A stretch of 64,000 nt of DNA from Schaalia sp. HMT-172 (GCF_030644365.1 NZ_CP130058.1:2170001-2234000), one strand, 5' to 3'; positions 1 through 8,780 are shown, counted from the first letter of the stretch. The notes: generated by a model not told the origin, from the sequence alone. Numbers and translations are program-made.

Positions 1-1295
1 GACTCGGTCAGGTAGGACTCCTCCATGCGCAGGCGGTCCACGCTGCGGCGCAGCTCGTCGATTTCCACCGGGGAGGAGTCGAGCTCCATACGCAGACGCG
101 AGGCGGCCTCGTCGATCAGGTCGATCGCCTTGTCCGGCAGCTGACGCCCCGTGATGTAGCGATTCGACAGGGTCGCGGCGGCCACGAGCGCACCGTCCGA
201 GATCGTCACCTTGTGGTGGGCCTCGTACTTCGGAGCGATGCCGCGCAGGATCGCGACCGTGTCCTCGACGGAGGGCTCACCGACGAAGACCTGCTGGAAG
301 CGGCGCTCGAGCGCCGGATCCTTCTCGATGTTCTCGCGGTACTCGTCGAGCGTGGTGGCACCCACCATGCGCAGCTCACCACGGGCGAGCATGGGCTTGA
401 GCATGTTGCCCGCGTCCATCGCACCCTCGGAGCCGCCGCCCGCACCGACAACCGTGTGCAGCTCGTCGATGAAGGTAATGATCTGCCCGTCCGAGCGAGC
501 GATCTCAGCGAGGACGGCCTTCAGGCGCTCTTCGAACTCGCCGCGATACTTGGCTCCCGCGACCATCGAGGAGACGTCCAGCGAGATCAGGCGCTTGTCG
601 CGCAGGGACTCGGGGACGTCACCGGCGACGATGCGCTGGGCCAGGCCTTCGACGACGGCAGTCTTGCCGACGCCGGGCTCGCCGATGAGGACCGGGTTAT
701 TCTTCGTGCGCCGGGACAGGACCTGGACGACGCGGCGGATCTCGTTGTCGCGTCCAATGACAGGGTCGAGCTTTCCTTCGCGTGCGACCTCGGTCAGGTC
801 GCGGCCGTACTTCGACAGGGCCTCGAAAGAGCCTTCGGGGTCCGCCGAGGTGATCGGCTCGGGTCGCAGTTGGGCCAGGGCGGCGCTCAGCGCGTCGGCC
901 GTGGCCCCTCCCTGAGTCAGGATGCGCCCCGCCTCAGTATCCGAGGCGGCCAGCGCGATGAGCAGGTGCTCAGTCGAGACGTACTGGTCGCCCGACTGCT
1001 CCGCGAGGCGGTCGGCCTCCTGGACGGCGGCGAGCAGTGCTCGCGAGGCCTGGGCGGAGCCGGCGGACGCACCCTGGGTGCTCGGCAGGGCCACGAGGGC
1101 GTTGCGGGTGCGCGCGCCGATCGCGCGTGCGTCCGCGCCCACGGCCTCGAGCAGGGACAGGGCGATGCCTTCGCGCTGCTCGATGAGGGCCTGCAGCAGG
1201 TGGATGGGTTCGACCTGCGGGTTTCCAGCCGCCGAGGCGGACTGGAGCGCGGAAGCGACGGCTTCCTGCGCCTTCGTTGTCATCTCACGTGCCAT
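1..1295 (-). CDS. clpB: ATP-dependent chaperone ClpB, N-terminal ~431 residues (cut by window edge)
   Basis: AAA+ disaggregase that works with DnaK/DnaJ/GrpE to rescue aggregated proteins in the cytoplasm. The reverse-strand frame is open from 1295 to base 1, so the C-terminal half lies outside the window. It starts with ATG (residues [13 protein letters not shown]), preceded by GGAGGA eight bases upstream. Visible in order: the Clp N-domain (about residues 1-150), the first nucleotide-binding domain with Walker A GEPGVGKT, a Walker B/sensor stretch (IDELHTVVG, then GATTLDEYR), the arginine-finger region (ALERRFQ), and the beginning of the coiled middle domain. A perfect HAIR operator lies upstream at 1371-1395, so HspR control together with the dnaK operon is expected. 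Confidence 0.96.
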   Translation of the reverse strand, partial: MAREMTTKAQEAVASALQSASAAGNPQVEPIHLLQALIEQREGIALSLLEAVGADARAIGARTRNALVALPSTQGASAGSAQASRALLAAVQEADRLAEQSGDQYVSTEHLLIALAASDTEAGRILTQGGATADALSAALAQLRPEPITSADPEGSFEALSKYGRDLTEVAREGKLDPVIGRDNEIRRVVQVLSRRTKNNPVLIGEPGVGKTAVVEGLAQRIVAGDVPESLRDKRLISLDVSSMVAGAKYRGEFEERLKAVLAEIARSDGQIITFIDELHTVVGAGGGSEGAMDAGNMLKPMLARGELRMVGATTLDEYRENIEKDPALERRFQQVFVGEPSVEDTVAILRGIAPKYEAHHKVTISDGALVAAATLSNRYITGRQLPDKAIDLIDEAASRLRMELDSSPVEIDELRRSVDRLRMEESYLTE

Positions 1296-1370
1296 GAGAT
1301 CGTTCCTCCAAATGGTTCATACGTGTCGCGCCGACCGTTCTCGGCGCCTCTGGTGAACACAACGAATCCA

Positions 1371-1395
1371 AAGTTGAGTCTATTCCACTCAACTT
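1371..1395. promoter_or_regulatory. HAIR operator of clpB (HspR-binding inverted repeat)
   Basis: AAGTTGAGT, seven bases, then ACTCAACTT: a perfect 9+9 bp inverted repeat with the N7 spacing of the actinobacterial HAIR consensus (CTTGAGT-N7-ACTCAAG). It sits 76 bases upstream of the clpB start. Three related copies precede dnaK, and hspR is encoded in this window. Confidence 0.9.
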
Positions 1396-1419
1396 AAAAT
1401 TTATGAACGAGGCCGCAGC

Positions 1420-2082
1420 TCAGTCCTCGGGAAGCCAGGCGGGACCGCCGAAGCCGCGCTGATGTCCATCCGCCGGACCAGAACTATCCGAATCCTCAAC
1501 CCCGTAGCGCTCCTCGAGCGCACGGAACAGCTGGAGCGTCGTCGCCAACGCGCACATGACCTGCTGCACCAGCTGCGCATCCGTCGCACCGTACTCGTAG
1601 TCGCCATTCACCTCGGCGACGACACGATCACCCTCAAGCTGCTCCGCCACGTAGGCCTTGGGCCACAAGAACTCCCCGTGCCACGCCTGCAGGAAGTCGC
1701 GCAGGTCATCCCCGTACTCAAGAGGAACGAGCTGCTTCATGAACGCGACGATCGAAAGCACCTCGCGAGAATCGCCGAGGAAGCGGAAGCAGAACAGATG
1801 CCCCTCCCACAGCCCGCACAGGTCTCCATCGTTATCGATACGCCAAGCCCAGCCCTCAGAATCGAAGAGGAGCCCCAGTCGCTCCTGCGTGATAGGCCGG
1901 ACCATATCGAAACGATTGGCCTCAAACTCCGAGTTACCCGTGGCGATTCCTTCCGCCGACGTTGCGCTACTACCTTTCCATTGTCCCATATCAGAGCGGA
2001 TATCGTCCGCCGATTCGGCGCGGCGCGACGCTTCCTCGCCGTCGGTTCCGCCGTCGGCATCCGCCCGCCATAGCCAGCTCAT
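1420..2082 (-). CDS. YbjN domain-containing protein
   Basis: A 220-residue cytoplasmic protein of the YbjN family (a fold related to type III secretion chaperones). Its molecular role is not established. The N-terminal ~60 residues are polar and low in complexity. The YbjN-like domain follows, with a recognisable core (LLFDSEGWAWRIDNDGD, GLWEGHLFCF, then a helical half with LRDFLQAWH and YGATDAQLVQQVM). The ATG at 2082 is chosen because AGGGGA lies seven bases before it. In-frame ATGs at 2100 and 2106 have no ribosome binding site. No signal peptide or membrane segment is visible. It stands alone between clpB and the DUF418 gene. Confidence 0.75.
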   Translation of the reverse strand: MSWLWRADADGGTDGEEASRRAESADDIRSDMGQWKGSSATSAEGIATGNSEFEANRFDMVRPITQERLGLLFDSEGWAWRIDNDGDLCGLWEGHLFCFRFLGDSREVLSIVAFMKQLVPLEYGDDLRDFLQAWHGEFLWPKAYVAEQLEGDRVVAEVNGDYEYGATDAQLVQQVMCALATTLQLFRALEERYGVEDSDSSGPADGHQRGFGGPAWLPED

Positions 2083-2431
2083 GATGCTTCCCCTACTCAT
2101 ATCCATCGTTCATGACGCGCCACTGCGTCGATACTTCGGGGGCGTGAGCGCGTCGGCCGCTCCCGTGTCTGCTGGATCTGCACACACCCATCGGCCTCCT
2201 TCCTCGCTCACCACGTCGTGTCATCAGCGTGTGTATCACTACACCCTCACAGTAGCGCAGAATCCGCGAAATACCAATGGCCACGGGGCCTCGCAGGCCC
2301 CGCGGCCACGGCGCGCACACGCTCCGAGCAACCATCGTCGCAGCTCACCCGGGGGGGAGATTGACGCAACAGAAATATCTGTCTACTGCATCACATTTGC
2401 GCACTGCTCTTGCACGACGTGTCACTTTGGG
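2083..2431. other. Intergenic stretch with a terminator-like hairpin
   Basis: No convincing gene is visible. A stem at 2279-2307 (GGCCACGGGGCCT / AGGCCCCGCGGCC, one A-C mismatch, 3-base loop) is followed on the minus strand by a T-rich stretch (ATTGGTATTT). It could terminate the DUF418 transcript. Confidence 0.5.
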
Positions 2432-4135
2432 CTAAATAGCACCTCCTTGGGCGTCGCCCAAGCTCGCCTGCGGCGCCGCTTCGTCCGCCGACGCATCCGG
2501 CTGAGCGGAGGCAGGCGGCATCCACTTCGCCCCGGGATCGCAGGGAGCCGAGGGCGCCCCCATGGCGTTCGGGGCACCGGGCGCAAACGGGGCACCGGGC
2601 GCAAACGGGGCGCCGGGAGCGCTCAGCGCGACCCCAACGGTCGGAGCAAACGGCGCACCGGGCGCGCCCATGGCATTCGGGGCGCCGGGCGCAAACGGGG
2701 CACCGGGCATCCCCGGACCCGCGGGAGGCATCGGCCCCCACGGGCCCATGGGCGCCACGGGCAGCGCCGGAAGCGGCAGCGCCGACGCGGTGCGCGCCAC
2801 CAGCCAGCGCAGCACGCGCTCTGCGGGACCACGCGTGGCACCCATGACATCCGAGACGACGCATCCGATCCCGATGACCGCCCACACGCCGAGCGCGATC
2901 AGCCCGGCAACGGCGACACCCACCGACCTCACACCGACCAAGCCAAGCGTCAGGAAGACGGCCGCGAAGACCAGCGTCTGCGAGAGGTAGGCGGTCATGG
3001 AGCGTCGGCCAATCGCACTCAGGAACGAGCGAACGGCCCCCAGTTCCTGTCTCGGGGCCTCGCCCACCTGCGCCGTGGCCTCGCCCACCTGCGCCGGGGC
3101 CTCGCCCACCTGTGCCGGGGCCTCGCCCACCTGTGCCACGGCCTCGCGCGGACCTCCCCCCACGAGGGCCAGCAGCGCCAGCCATCCGCAGGCGCCCGCG
3201 ACGCCCGTCGCATGGTAGAGAACGAAGGTCCCCCCGACGGACCACACCTGCGCCCAGTCCAGCTGTCCCATCGCGTAGGGCAGAGCACCGAGCGCCCCGA
3301 CGAGGAGCCCCACACCGGCGATCACGCACAGGGCGCCCCGGTGCCCCCTCGGATCCTGCAGCGCCCCCCAGCGCGCGACGCCCACGCCGATCATGACGCA
3401 GGGAACAACGAGGGACGTCAGTGGCGTCAGGAGGGTGGAGACGATCCACGAGCCGAACGACGTGAGAGGGTAGGTGGCCCTCAAGACTGACGGGCCGTGA
3501 TACTCGAGGTTCATCAGGCCTGCACCCGCGGCCTCCGCCATCGCGCCGAGGGACAGGAGGCTGAGCGCCGCGACGCACACGCCAACCACGACTCGTGGCC
3601 ACGAGCGCCGCATGACGATCAGCTCCGCGCACATCACCGCGACCAGGCCGTAAGCACCAATAATGTCGCCCGAAAAAACGAGGCTATGGACGGCACCGAT
3701 CACGATCATCCACCAGCCGCGGCGGCGGATCAGGCGCGAGGCCGCGCGGCGAGCGCGAGCTTCCACGGCCTCGTTGAAGATGTGCCACTGCATGGGAGTC
3801 CACCCGGCGCTCAGCTCGCGGGGCAGGGGATCGAGCGCGGCGCGGCGCTCACGCTCGATCGTGCGCCGGGCCATGATCACCATGCCGAAGCCGAAGAGGA
3901 TCGAAAAGAGGGGGTATGCGCGGCGATCGACGAGCATGGCGCGCACGAGGAACCACCACTGGTCGGCGCTCGTCATCGCGTCGAGCGCCGCAAAACCGGC
4001 CCTGGGGTGCTCCGGGAAATAGCTCACCCAGAAGGGCACGTTCGCGAGGGCGATGAGGGCGAGCATGAAGCCTCGCGCGACGTCGGGCGCCGGGAAGCGC
4101 ACCTGGCGCTCTCCGGTGAAGGACAGGGTGGACAC
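2432..4135 (-). CDS. DUF418 family membrane protein with repeat-rich C-terminal tail
   Basis: Multi-pass membrane protein of the DUF418 family (related to YeiB); function unknown, and transport of a small molecule is only a guess. The GTG at 4135 is used because AAAGG lies seven bases upstream. The first ~420 residues carry about ten hydrophobic helices and family stretches such as PDVARGFMLALIALANVP and PLFSILFGFGMV. Two low-complexity insertions follow. One is a four-copy QVGEAPA repeat (DNA 3056-3139) between helices. The other is a long tail made of APGAPFAP / APNAMGAP repeats (about 2550-2750). At 567 residues it is longer than typical ~400-residue members, and the excess is mostly these repeats. 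It stands alone between two intergenic gaps. Confidence 0.8.
   Translation of the reverse strand: MSTLSFTGERQVRFPAPDVARGFMLALIALANVPFWVSYFPEHPRAGFAALDAMTSADQWWFLVRAMLVDRRAYPLFSILFGFGMVIMARRTIERERRAALDPLPRELSAGWTPMQWHIFNEAVEARARRAASRLIRRRGWWMIVIGAVHSLVFSGDIIGAYGLVAVMCAELIVMRRSWPRVVVGVCVAALSLLSLGAMAEAAGAGLMNLEYHGPSVLRATYPLTSFGSWIVSTLLTPLTSLVVPCVMIGVGVARWGALQDPRGHRGALCVIAGVGLLVGALGALPYAMGQLDWAQVWSVGGTFVLYHATGVAGACGWLALLALVGGGPREAVAQVGEAPAQVGEAPAQVGEATAQVGEAPRQELGAVRSFLSAIGRRSMTAYLSQTLVFAAVFLTLGLVGVRSVGVAVAGLIALGVWAVIGIGCVVSDVMGATRGPAERVLRWLVARTASALPLPALPVAPMGPWGPMPPAGPGMPGAPFAPGAPNAMGAPGAPFAPTVGVALSAPGAPFAPGAPFAPGAPNAMGAPSAPCDPGAKWMPPASAQPDASADEAAPQASLGDAQGGAI
3056..3139. repeat. 21-bp tandem repeat, four copies, inside the DUF418 gene
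   Basis: Unit GGCCTCGCCCACCTGYGCCG plus one base repeats four times in frame. It encodes a seven-residue repeat (QVGEAPA) in a loop of the DUF418 protein. The length is a multiple of three, so copy number could vary without breaking the frame. Confidence 0.9.
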
Positions 4136-4159
4136 TCGGTTTCCTTTCACTGCGCACAC

Positions 4160-4217
4160 GTGCCCTCTCGGGCACACGGAGGGGGCGAGGCCGGGGAACC
4201 TCCCAGGACTCGCCCCC
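4160..4217 (-). terminator. Two stacked hairpins after the 4232-4957 gene
   Basis: GGGGGCGAG (4181-4189) pairs with CTCGCCCCC (4209-4217), and GTGCCC/GGGCAC (4160-4175) forms a second small stem. They lie just downstream of the stop codon on the minus strand. There is no T run, so termination is inferred only. Confidence 0.45.
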
Positions 4218-4231
4218 TGTCGATGCGTCGG

Positions 4232-4957
4232 TCAGCGGATCGCCGCCATCATGGCCTGCTGGGTTATGAGGCGCTGCTTCTTGCCGGCACGCACGATGAG
4301 GACGATGCCGACAATCACCGCGACGAGGCCTAGGACGCCGACGATAGTGGCCCACACGAATGACATGATGAAGGCCATCATCATGTCGTCGACTTTCATG
4401 GGGAAGGCCATCAGTTCCGCGTGCGCCGGCATGCCCTCGCACGACAGCTCATAGCGCCCCGCGGGCACCATATCCGTGCTGAACATGCTTCGGTCCGTCG
4501 CGCTGTAAGCCCTCAGCTGGTACTCGGCGCCGGTCGAGTCCTTGAAGGAACAGGACGAAGCCTCACCGCCGCTGATCATCACCGAGTACGGACCGGTTTT
4601 CTCCACCGTGACGGAACCTCCATTGTGCAGGTTTGTACCCTCGGAGAACTTCTCAAACGAGCCCCCCACCCCGTTGGCCAGCGTCACGAACATAACGGCC
4701 GGGGCGACGAAAGACATGACAATGATGCCGACGACGAGCGTGATCACGCCGGGGACTCGGCTCGGCATCTTCGGGAGCTGGACGGCGACGGGGCCGCCCC
4801 CATACCCGGCGCCCTGGTAGCCCGGCGAGGCGGCACCCGGATAGCCCGCAGGTGCGGCACCCGGGTAGTCCGTGGTGGGGTCAGAAGCGTTTTCACCGTA
4901 CTGCGGCCAGGGCGTGTTCTGATCGCCCGAGGCTCCATAGGGATTCGGATTCGACAT
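4232..4957 (-). CDS. Membrane protein of unknown function, paralogue of the next gene
   Basis: 241 residues, not assignable to a named family. Layout: a Pro/Gly/Tyr/Ala-rich cytoplasmic N-terminus (~60 residues with PGAAPAGYPGAASPGYQGA), a first membrane helix (~residues 72-97, VITLVVGIIVMSFVAPAVMF), an extracytoplasmic domain of ~100 residues, a second helix (~200-225), and a short basic tail ending RLITQQAMMAAIR. The outer domain has two cysteines (SSCSF and YELSCEG) that could form a disulphide. The neighbouring gene at 5158-5811 has the same plan, the same Cys pair and a similar tail, so the two are tandem paralogues. GAGGAAGG lies about 12 bases before the ATG. Confidence 0.75.
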   Translation of the reverse strand: MSNPNPYGASGDQNTPWPQYGENASDPTTDYPGAAPAGYPGAASPGYQGAGYGGGPVAVQLPKMPSRVPGVITLVVGIIVMSFVAPAVMFVTLANGVGGSFEKFSEGTNLHNGGSVTVEKTGPYSVMISGGEASSCSFKDSTGAEYQLRAYSATDRSMFSTDMVPAGRYELSCEGMPAHAELMAFPMKVDDMMMAFIMSFVWATIVGVLGLVAVIVGIVLIVRAGKKQRLITQQAMMAAIR

Positions 4958-5101
4958 GGACGTATGCCTTCCTCGTGGAATGTTGTTCCAGCATAGCAAC
5001 GCAGCACGCGTCGTGAACAGCGCGCCCGCGTCAGCGACACGCATTGATGACTCTCGCCGGTCCCCATGTCCTCCTTCGGGCCGCAGCGCGGGCGGACGCC
5101 A

Positions 5102-5144
5102 AAGGGGACGAGGCCCGGCAGACTTTCCCCGGCCTCGTCCCCTT
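5102..5144. terminator. 14-bp perfect stem built from the dispersed GGCCTCGTC motif
   Basis: 5102-5115 (AAGGGGACGAGGCC) pairs exactly with 5131-5144 across a 15-base loop. It lies directly downstream of the gene ending at 5158 (minus strand). Its right arm contains an exact copy (5127-5139) of the 13-mer seen elsewhere in the window. Confidence 0.65.
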
Positions 5145-5157
5145 CTCGACAGGCGGC

Positions 5158-5811
5158 TCAGCGCGCTGCTCTCATCGTGGCTTCGCGCATAATGAGGCGA
5201 CGCTTGCCGTTCACCTTGACCAGGAGGACGATGCCGACGATCAGGACGATCACGCCGACAACACCGACGATGCTTCCCCACAGGAACGGCATCGTAAAGG
5301 TATCCCTCACGACCTCGGGAGTCGTGTTGTATGCGGTGATGTTATCGGTGCTGGGGATAGCCGTGCAGTACAGCCGGTAGGACCCCTCGGGAACGTCAGA
5401 CGCCATGTACACGCCCTCATCGCGTTCATAGGGCACGAGCTCGTAGCTCACGTTGGCACCGATGAGCGAGCAGGAAGGATTCTTGTCCGCGTCGCCCCTC
5501 ACCATGAAGTGGCCGTCAGCGGTCACGGTGACGACGCTGTCATTGGCGGTGGTGCCACCCTTGATCGACCCGCCTTCAGTACCGGCAAGAGCGGCGAACA
5601 TCATGGCAAACGTAACGATCGGCGCAATGACGACCATCAGTACGACGCCGAGGACGAGCGTGGTGACGGCGCGGCCGCGACCGGGCAGCGTCGGCGCGGC
5701 CACCGGCGCGGGAGCACCGTAGCCCTGCGGGGCTGGACCACCCGCGTAGGGAGCGCCGTTCGGGGGCACCGCATGGGGCTCGCCCGAGGGACCGTGGGAG
5801 GGAGTTGACAT
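5158..5811 (-). CDS. Membrane protein of unknown function, paralogue of the 4232-4957 gene
   Basis: 217 residues with the same architecture as its downstream paralogue: Pro/Gly/Ala-rich N-terminus (~50 residues), helix 1 (~55-85, AVTTLVLGVVLMVVIAPIV), an outer domain of ~95 residues with two cysteines (NPSCSL and YRLYCTA), helix 2 (~180-202, GSIVGVVGVIVLIVGIVLLV) and a basic tail ending RRLIMREATMRAAR. The start at 5811 follows AAGGAATAGGC; the in-frame ATGs further upstream have no ribosome site. A hairpin terminator separates the paralogues, so each is probably transcribed on its own. Function unknown. Confidence 0.75.
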   Translation of the reverse strand: MSTPSHGPSGEPHAVPPNGAPYAGGPAPQGYGAPAPVAAPTLPGRGRAVTTLVLGVVLMVVIAPIVTFAMMFAALAGTEGGSIKGGTTANDSVVTVTADGHFMVRGDADKNPSCSLIGANVSYELVPYERDEGVYMASDVPEGSYRLYCTAIPSTDNITAYNTTPEVVRDTFTMPFLWGSIVGVVGVIVLIVGIVLLVKVNGKRRLIMREATMRAAR

Positions 5812-5886
5812 GCCTATTCCTTTCCGTTGAGATAAGCGGCTCAACACACTATACATGTGCAATCAAACACCGTGCGCTCAAGCAGC

Positions 5887-5917
5887 TCGTCGCCGCCCCC
5901 ACGGGGATCGGCGACGA
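5887..5917 (-). terminator. Hairpin downstream of gatD
   Basis: TCGTCGCCG (5887-5895) pairs with CGGCGACGA (5909-5917), with an inner CCCC/GGGG stem. It lies 46 bases after the gatD stop on the minus strand. No T tail is visible. Confidence 0.4.
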
Positions 5918-5962
5918 ACCAAAGGGCCGGGGCAGTGTTTCGGCCGCCGGCTCAGGGAAGGG

Positions 5963-6703
5963 TTAGGACAGCTGGACGCCCGCCAGTCGCTCGGCGCGCA
6001 GCTCGGCGACGCCGGGCACCTCGAGGGGTTCCAGCGCGGCGCCGGTGGCGCGCTCCAGCAGCAGGTCCGCCAGTTCGGGATTGCGGGCCAGAGCGGGCCC
6101 GTGCATATAGGTGGCGATGATAGAACCCTGGACCGCGCCGTCGTAGGCAACACGATCCGGCTCACGGCCCTGCGGCGTGCCGTTGCCGACGCCCGCGACG
6201 ACGCGGCCGAGGGGGGCCGCATCGGGCCCCAAGACGGTGCCGCCGCCGTGATTCTCGAAGCCAGTGAGGGGCTGGGTGAGGCCGTCAAGGAGAGGAACGG
6301 TCACGAGCTCGCCGATGGCGCGGTGCCCCTGCGGCTCGGTCGTAATGTCGAGGACGCCCATGCCGGGAACGCGCAAGCCGCGCGCATCCTCGTACCAGTG
6401 GCCCAGGACCTGCAGGGAGGCGCAGATCGCCAGGAGGGGGCGGCCCGCATCGAGGGCCCGAGACAGGCCCGAGGTGCCGCGGAACTTGTCGGCCGCCAGC
6501 GCCTGCGCGGTGTCCTCTCCCCCACCCAGCGTGTAGATGTCGAGGCTGTCGGGGATGTCCTCGGTCAGCCCGACGTGGACGACCTCGGCCTCGATGCCGC
6601 GCCTGCGGGCTCGCTCAGCCAGAATCAGGGCGTTGCCCGTGTCGCCGTAGGTGCCGAGCACCTCGGGCATGAGGACACCAATTCGCAGGGTGGAAGCGCT
6701 CAC
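5963..6703 (-). CDS. gatD: Lipid II isoglutaminyl synthase, glutamine amidotransferase subunit GatD
   Basis: Class I glutaminase that releases ammonia for amidation of D-Glu in the lipid II stem peptide by its partner MurT, at the cytoplasmic face of the membrane. CobB/CobQ-type glutaminase fold: N-terminal GTYGDTGNA, LGGGEDTAQ, the nucleophile Cys94 in AICASLQVLG, ENHGGGT, and the histidine in the C-terminal YMHGPAL. The GTG start at 6703 overlaps the murT stop by 4 bp (GTGA), and GAAGG lies eight bases upstream. Length (246 residues) fits the family. Translational coupling to murT is expected, as in other Gram-positive bacteria. Confidence 0.92.
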   Translation of the reverse strand: MSASTLRIGVLMPEVLGTYGDTGNALILAERARRRGIEAEVVHVGLTEDIPDSLDIYTLGGGEDTAQALAADKFRGTSGLSRALDAGRPLLAICASLQVLGHWYEDARGLRVPGMGVLDITTEPQGHRAIGELVTVPLLDGLTQPLTGFENHGGGTVLGPDAAPLGRVVAGVGNGTPQGREPDRVAYDGAVQGSIIATYMHGPALARNPELADLLLERATGAALEPLEVPGVAELRAERLAGVQLS

Positions 6704-8010
6704 CGCTTGCCTTCCTTTCGGTCGAGCACGATCTTGAAGTCGCGCATTGCCGTGTAGTTGAGGAGTACCTCGACGCGGCCGGGCTCGCACAGGGCCAGGG
6801 CGTCCATGGGCAGAGCGACGAGGTCGCAGTGGACCCCCTCGTATTCGAGGCGCACGGCCAGGTCGGCGCCGCGCTCACCGCAGGCGATGACGCGCCTGCC
6901 GGGCCGGTTGACGCCGGAGAAGTCCACGTCCCACAGCCACGAGAGATCCTGTCCGTCGGGGATCTGGCCGTTGACACCGATGACGACCTGGTCGACGCGG
7001 GGGTCGACCATCGTCATGGCTTCCTGCCAGCCTGCGGGGTTCTTCGCGAGCATGAGGCGCGCCTTGCGCCCATTCACGTCGTGGACGGAGTAGCGGCCCG
7101 CGACTTCGGTGACGGAGCTGACGGCTGCCGCGGCTGCTGCCGGGTCGATTCCCATGGCGACCGCGGCGGCGACGGCCTGGGCGGCGTTGCCGAGGTTGGC
7201 GCGTCCGGGGAGCTTCAAGTCAAGGGGGACCGCCACGTCGCCGGGCCCATGCAGGAGGGCGCGCGGCCCCTCGGGGGCCAGTTCGACGTCGCTCAGCCAC
7301 CAGTGGGGGGTGGGGCGGCTGACGAGGTCGGGAAGCTCCTCCCCGTCGAAGGCAGGGATCAGGTGCCAGTCCTCGCCGCTACGAACGACGCGGCCGCCGC
7401 GGGGGTAGGCGGCGGAGTCGCCGCCCCATCCGGCGCCGGCGGCGACCCACACGACGCGGGGGTTGTCCGCGGCAGCGGAGACGATGAGGGGGTCGTCGCA
7501 GTTGGCGACCACGACAGCGTTCGGGTGCGCGGCGGCGCCCGCGCGCAGGCGCTTTTCGACCGTGCCGATCTCGCCGACGCGGTCGAGCTGGTCGCGCGAG
7601 AGGTTGAGGTAGACGAAGACGTCGGGGGCGACGTCCGCAGCGACCGCTGGCACGTGCATTTCGTCGACTTCGAGGGCGGCGCGCGAGGCCCCCTTGCCCT
7701 GCATGAGGGCGGCGATGACGCCGGAGGTCATGTTGTCGCCGTTGATGTTGGAGGCGACGGGTCCGGCGCTCTCGAGGGCGGCGCGGACCATGCGCGTCGT
7801 CGTGGACTTGCCATTCGTTCCGGTGACGATGACGGAGGAGTAGGGGGCAGCCAGCTCGGCGAGGAACTTCGGGGAGATGCGCAGGGCGACCTCCCCGCCA
7901 ATCATGCCTCCGGATCCACGCCCGAGGGCCCGGGAGGCGAAGCGGGCGGCGGCGCCGGCCGCGTTGGCCACGCGCGAGCGGACCGAGAGGTGATGCGATG
8001 ATGTCGTCAT
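6700..8010 (-). CDS. murT: Lipid II isoglutaminyl synthase, Mur ligase-like subunit MurT
   Basis: ATP-dependent Mur-ligase-type subunit that, with GatD, converts the D-glutamate of lipid II to D-isoglutamine. P-loop TGTNGKSTTTR at about residues 63-73, then Mur-ligase stretches (INGDNMTSG, EVDEMH, LNLSRDQLDRVGE) and the C-terminal DUF1727 domain (LAKNPAGW, GVNGQIPDGQDLSWLWDVDF). In the zinc-ribbon insertion of the family, the usual CPxCG is replaced by YPRGG (about residue 207) and no second Cys pair is seen, so the zinc site appears lost. The start ATG has no clear ribosome site. A TAACCT box about ten bases upstream suggests a leaderless message. Confidence 0.92.
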   Translation of the reverse strand: MTTSSHHLSVRSRVANAAGAAARFASRALGRGSGGMIGGEVALRISPKFLAELAAPYSSVIVTGTNGKSTTTRMVRAALESAGPVASNINGDNMTSGVIAALMQGKGASRAALEVDEMHVPAVAADVAPDVFVYLNLSRDQLDRVGEIGTVEKRLRAGAAAHPNAVVVANCDDPLIVSAAADNPRVVWVAAGAGWGGDSAAYPRGGRVVRSGEDWHLIPAFDGEELPDLVSRPTPHWWLSDVELAPEGPRALLHGPGDVAVPLDLKLPGRANLGNAAQAVAAAVAMGIDPAAAAAAVSSVTEVAGRYSVHDVNGRKARLMLAKNPAGWQEAMTMVDPRVDQVVIGVNGQIPDGQDLSWLWDVDFSGVNRPGRRVIACGERGADLAVRLEYEGVHCDLVALPMDALALCEPGRVEVLLNYTAMRDFKIVLDRKEGKR

Positions 8011-8075
8011 GCATCCAGGTTAGCGCCTGCGGGGGCACGCTCGCGCCGTCGGGGCCCGTGCTACACGCCCCGTGG

Positions 8076-8088
8076 GACGAGGCCGGGG
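8076..8088 (+). repeat. Dispersed 13-mer GACGAGGCCGGGG
   Basis: Exact copy of a motif found nine times in the window. This one is solitary, with no pairing partner nearby. Confidence 0.7.
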
Positions 8089-8448
8089 CACGGCTGGGCG
8101 GAGCTGGCGAGTGCGCGACACGCCGAATGGCACCTGGCCTGCACAAATAGTGCCGCATTGCATATCGACGTTATCCACGCCATGTCACTGTGAGCGCATC
8201 GATATGTCCCACCGGTTAATACACGCCCTGCCCGAGACGACCCATGGGGCGGGCAGAGTCGAAATTCTGCACATTTCCAAGGAAAAAATCTCCCCGACAA
8301 CAAACGCGCAGGTCAGAGACTATTTGGGGAAAAATGTTGCGGATGAGACGCACGCAGTTTTCGGACTGCGTGCACATTTGTGCGAAGTGGCGGCGACACC
8401 GATTATCGACTACCGAAACCCGCCGTGACCTGGTAAAACTGTTCTCAG

Positions 8449-8557
8449 CAGGCGAGAGCCTGTCGCCTGTTCCAGGCTTCGATCGCGGATCCTGTGTGCC
8501 CCCGGATCCACGATCGAATTACGCTGCGGGACTCATCCCTCGGGTGGGTCCCGCAGC
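8449..8557. repeat. Cluster of three successive hairpins
   Basis: Stem 1: CAGGCGA/TCGCCTG (8449-8469). Stem 2: 8478-8492 with 8504-8518, 14 of 15 bp paired. Stem 3: GCTGCGGGAC/GTCCCGCAGC (8523-8532 with 8548-8557) with an inner ATCCC/GGGT stem, followed by TCCTTGTT. Either a structured RNA ending in a terminator or a remnant of palindromic elements. No known RNA family was recognised. Confidence 0.6.
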
Positions 8558-8780
8558 TCCTTGTTACCTCACTGTTGAGGCGCCACCACAGTAGCCACTA
8601 TCACCGTCGCTGCCGCTGCGCGACGTTGTCCTTGCCTACGGAACCGCTGCCACTGCCAGCGTATCCGGGTAACTCCCTCCCACGTCCGTCTCCCACGCCA
8701 CCTCCATCTCTGCGCGTCATCCTCCCTTGCCCGCCTCCGTCTGCGTTCGTCCCGCGGCCGCGCCAGTGTCCGTGCGCGGG

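Noticed and set aside
2093-2335. 80-codon minus-strand frame between the YbjN and DUF418 genes
   Set aside because: Arg-rich with no domain, and it overlaps a hairpin that looks like a terminator.
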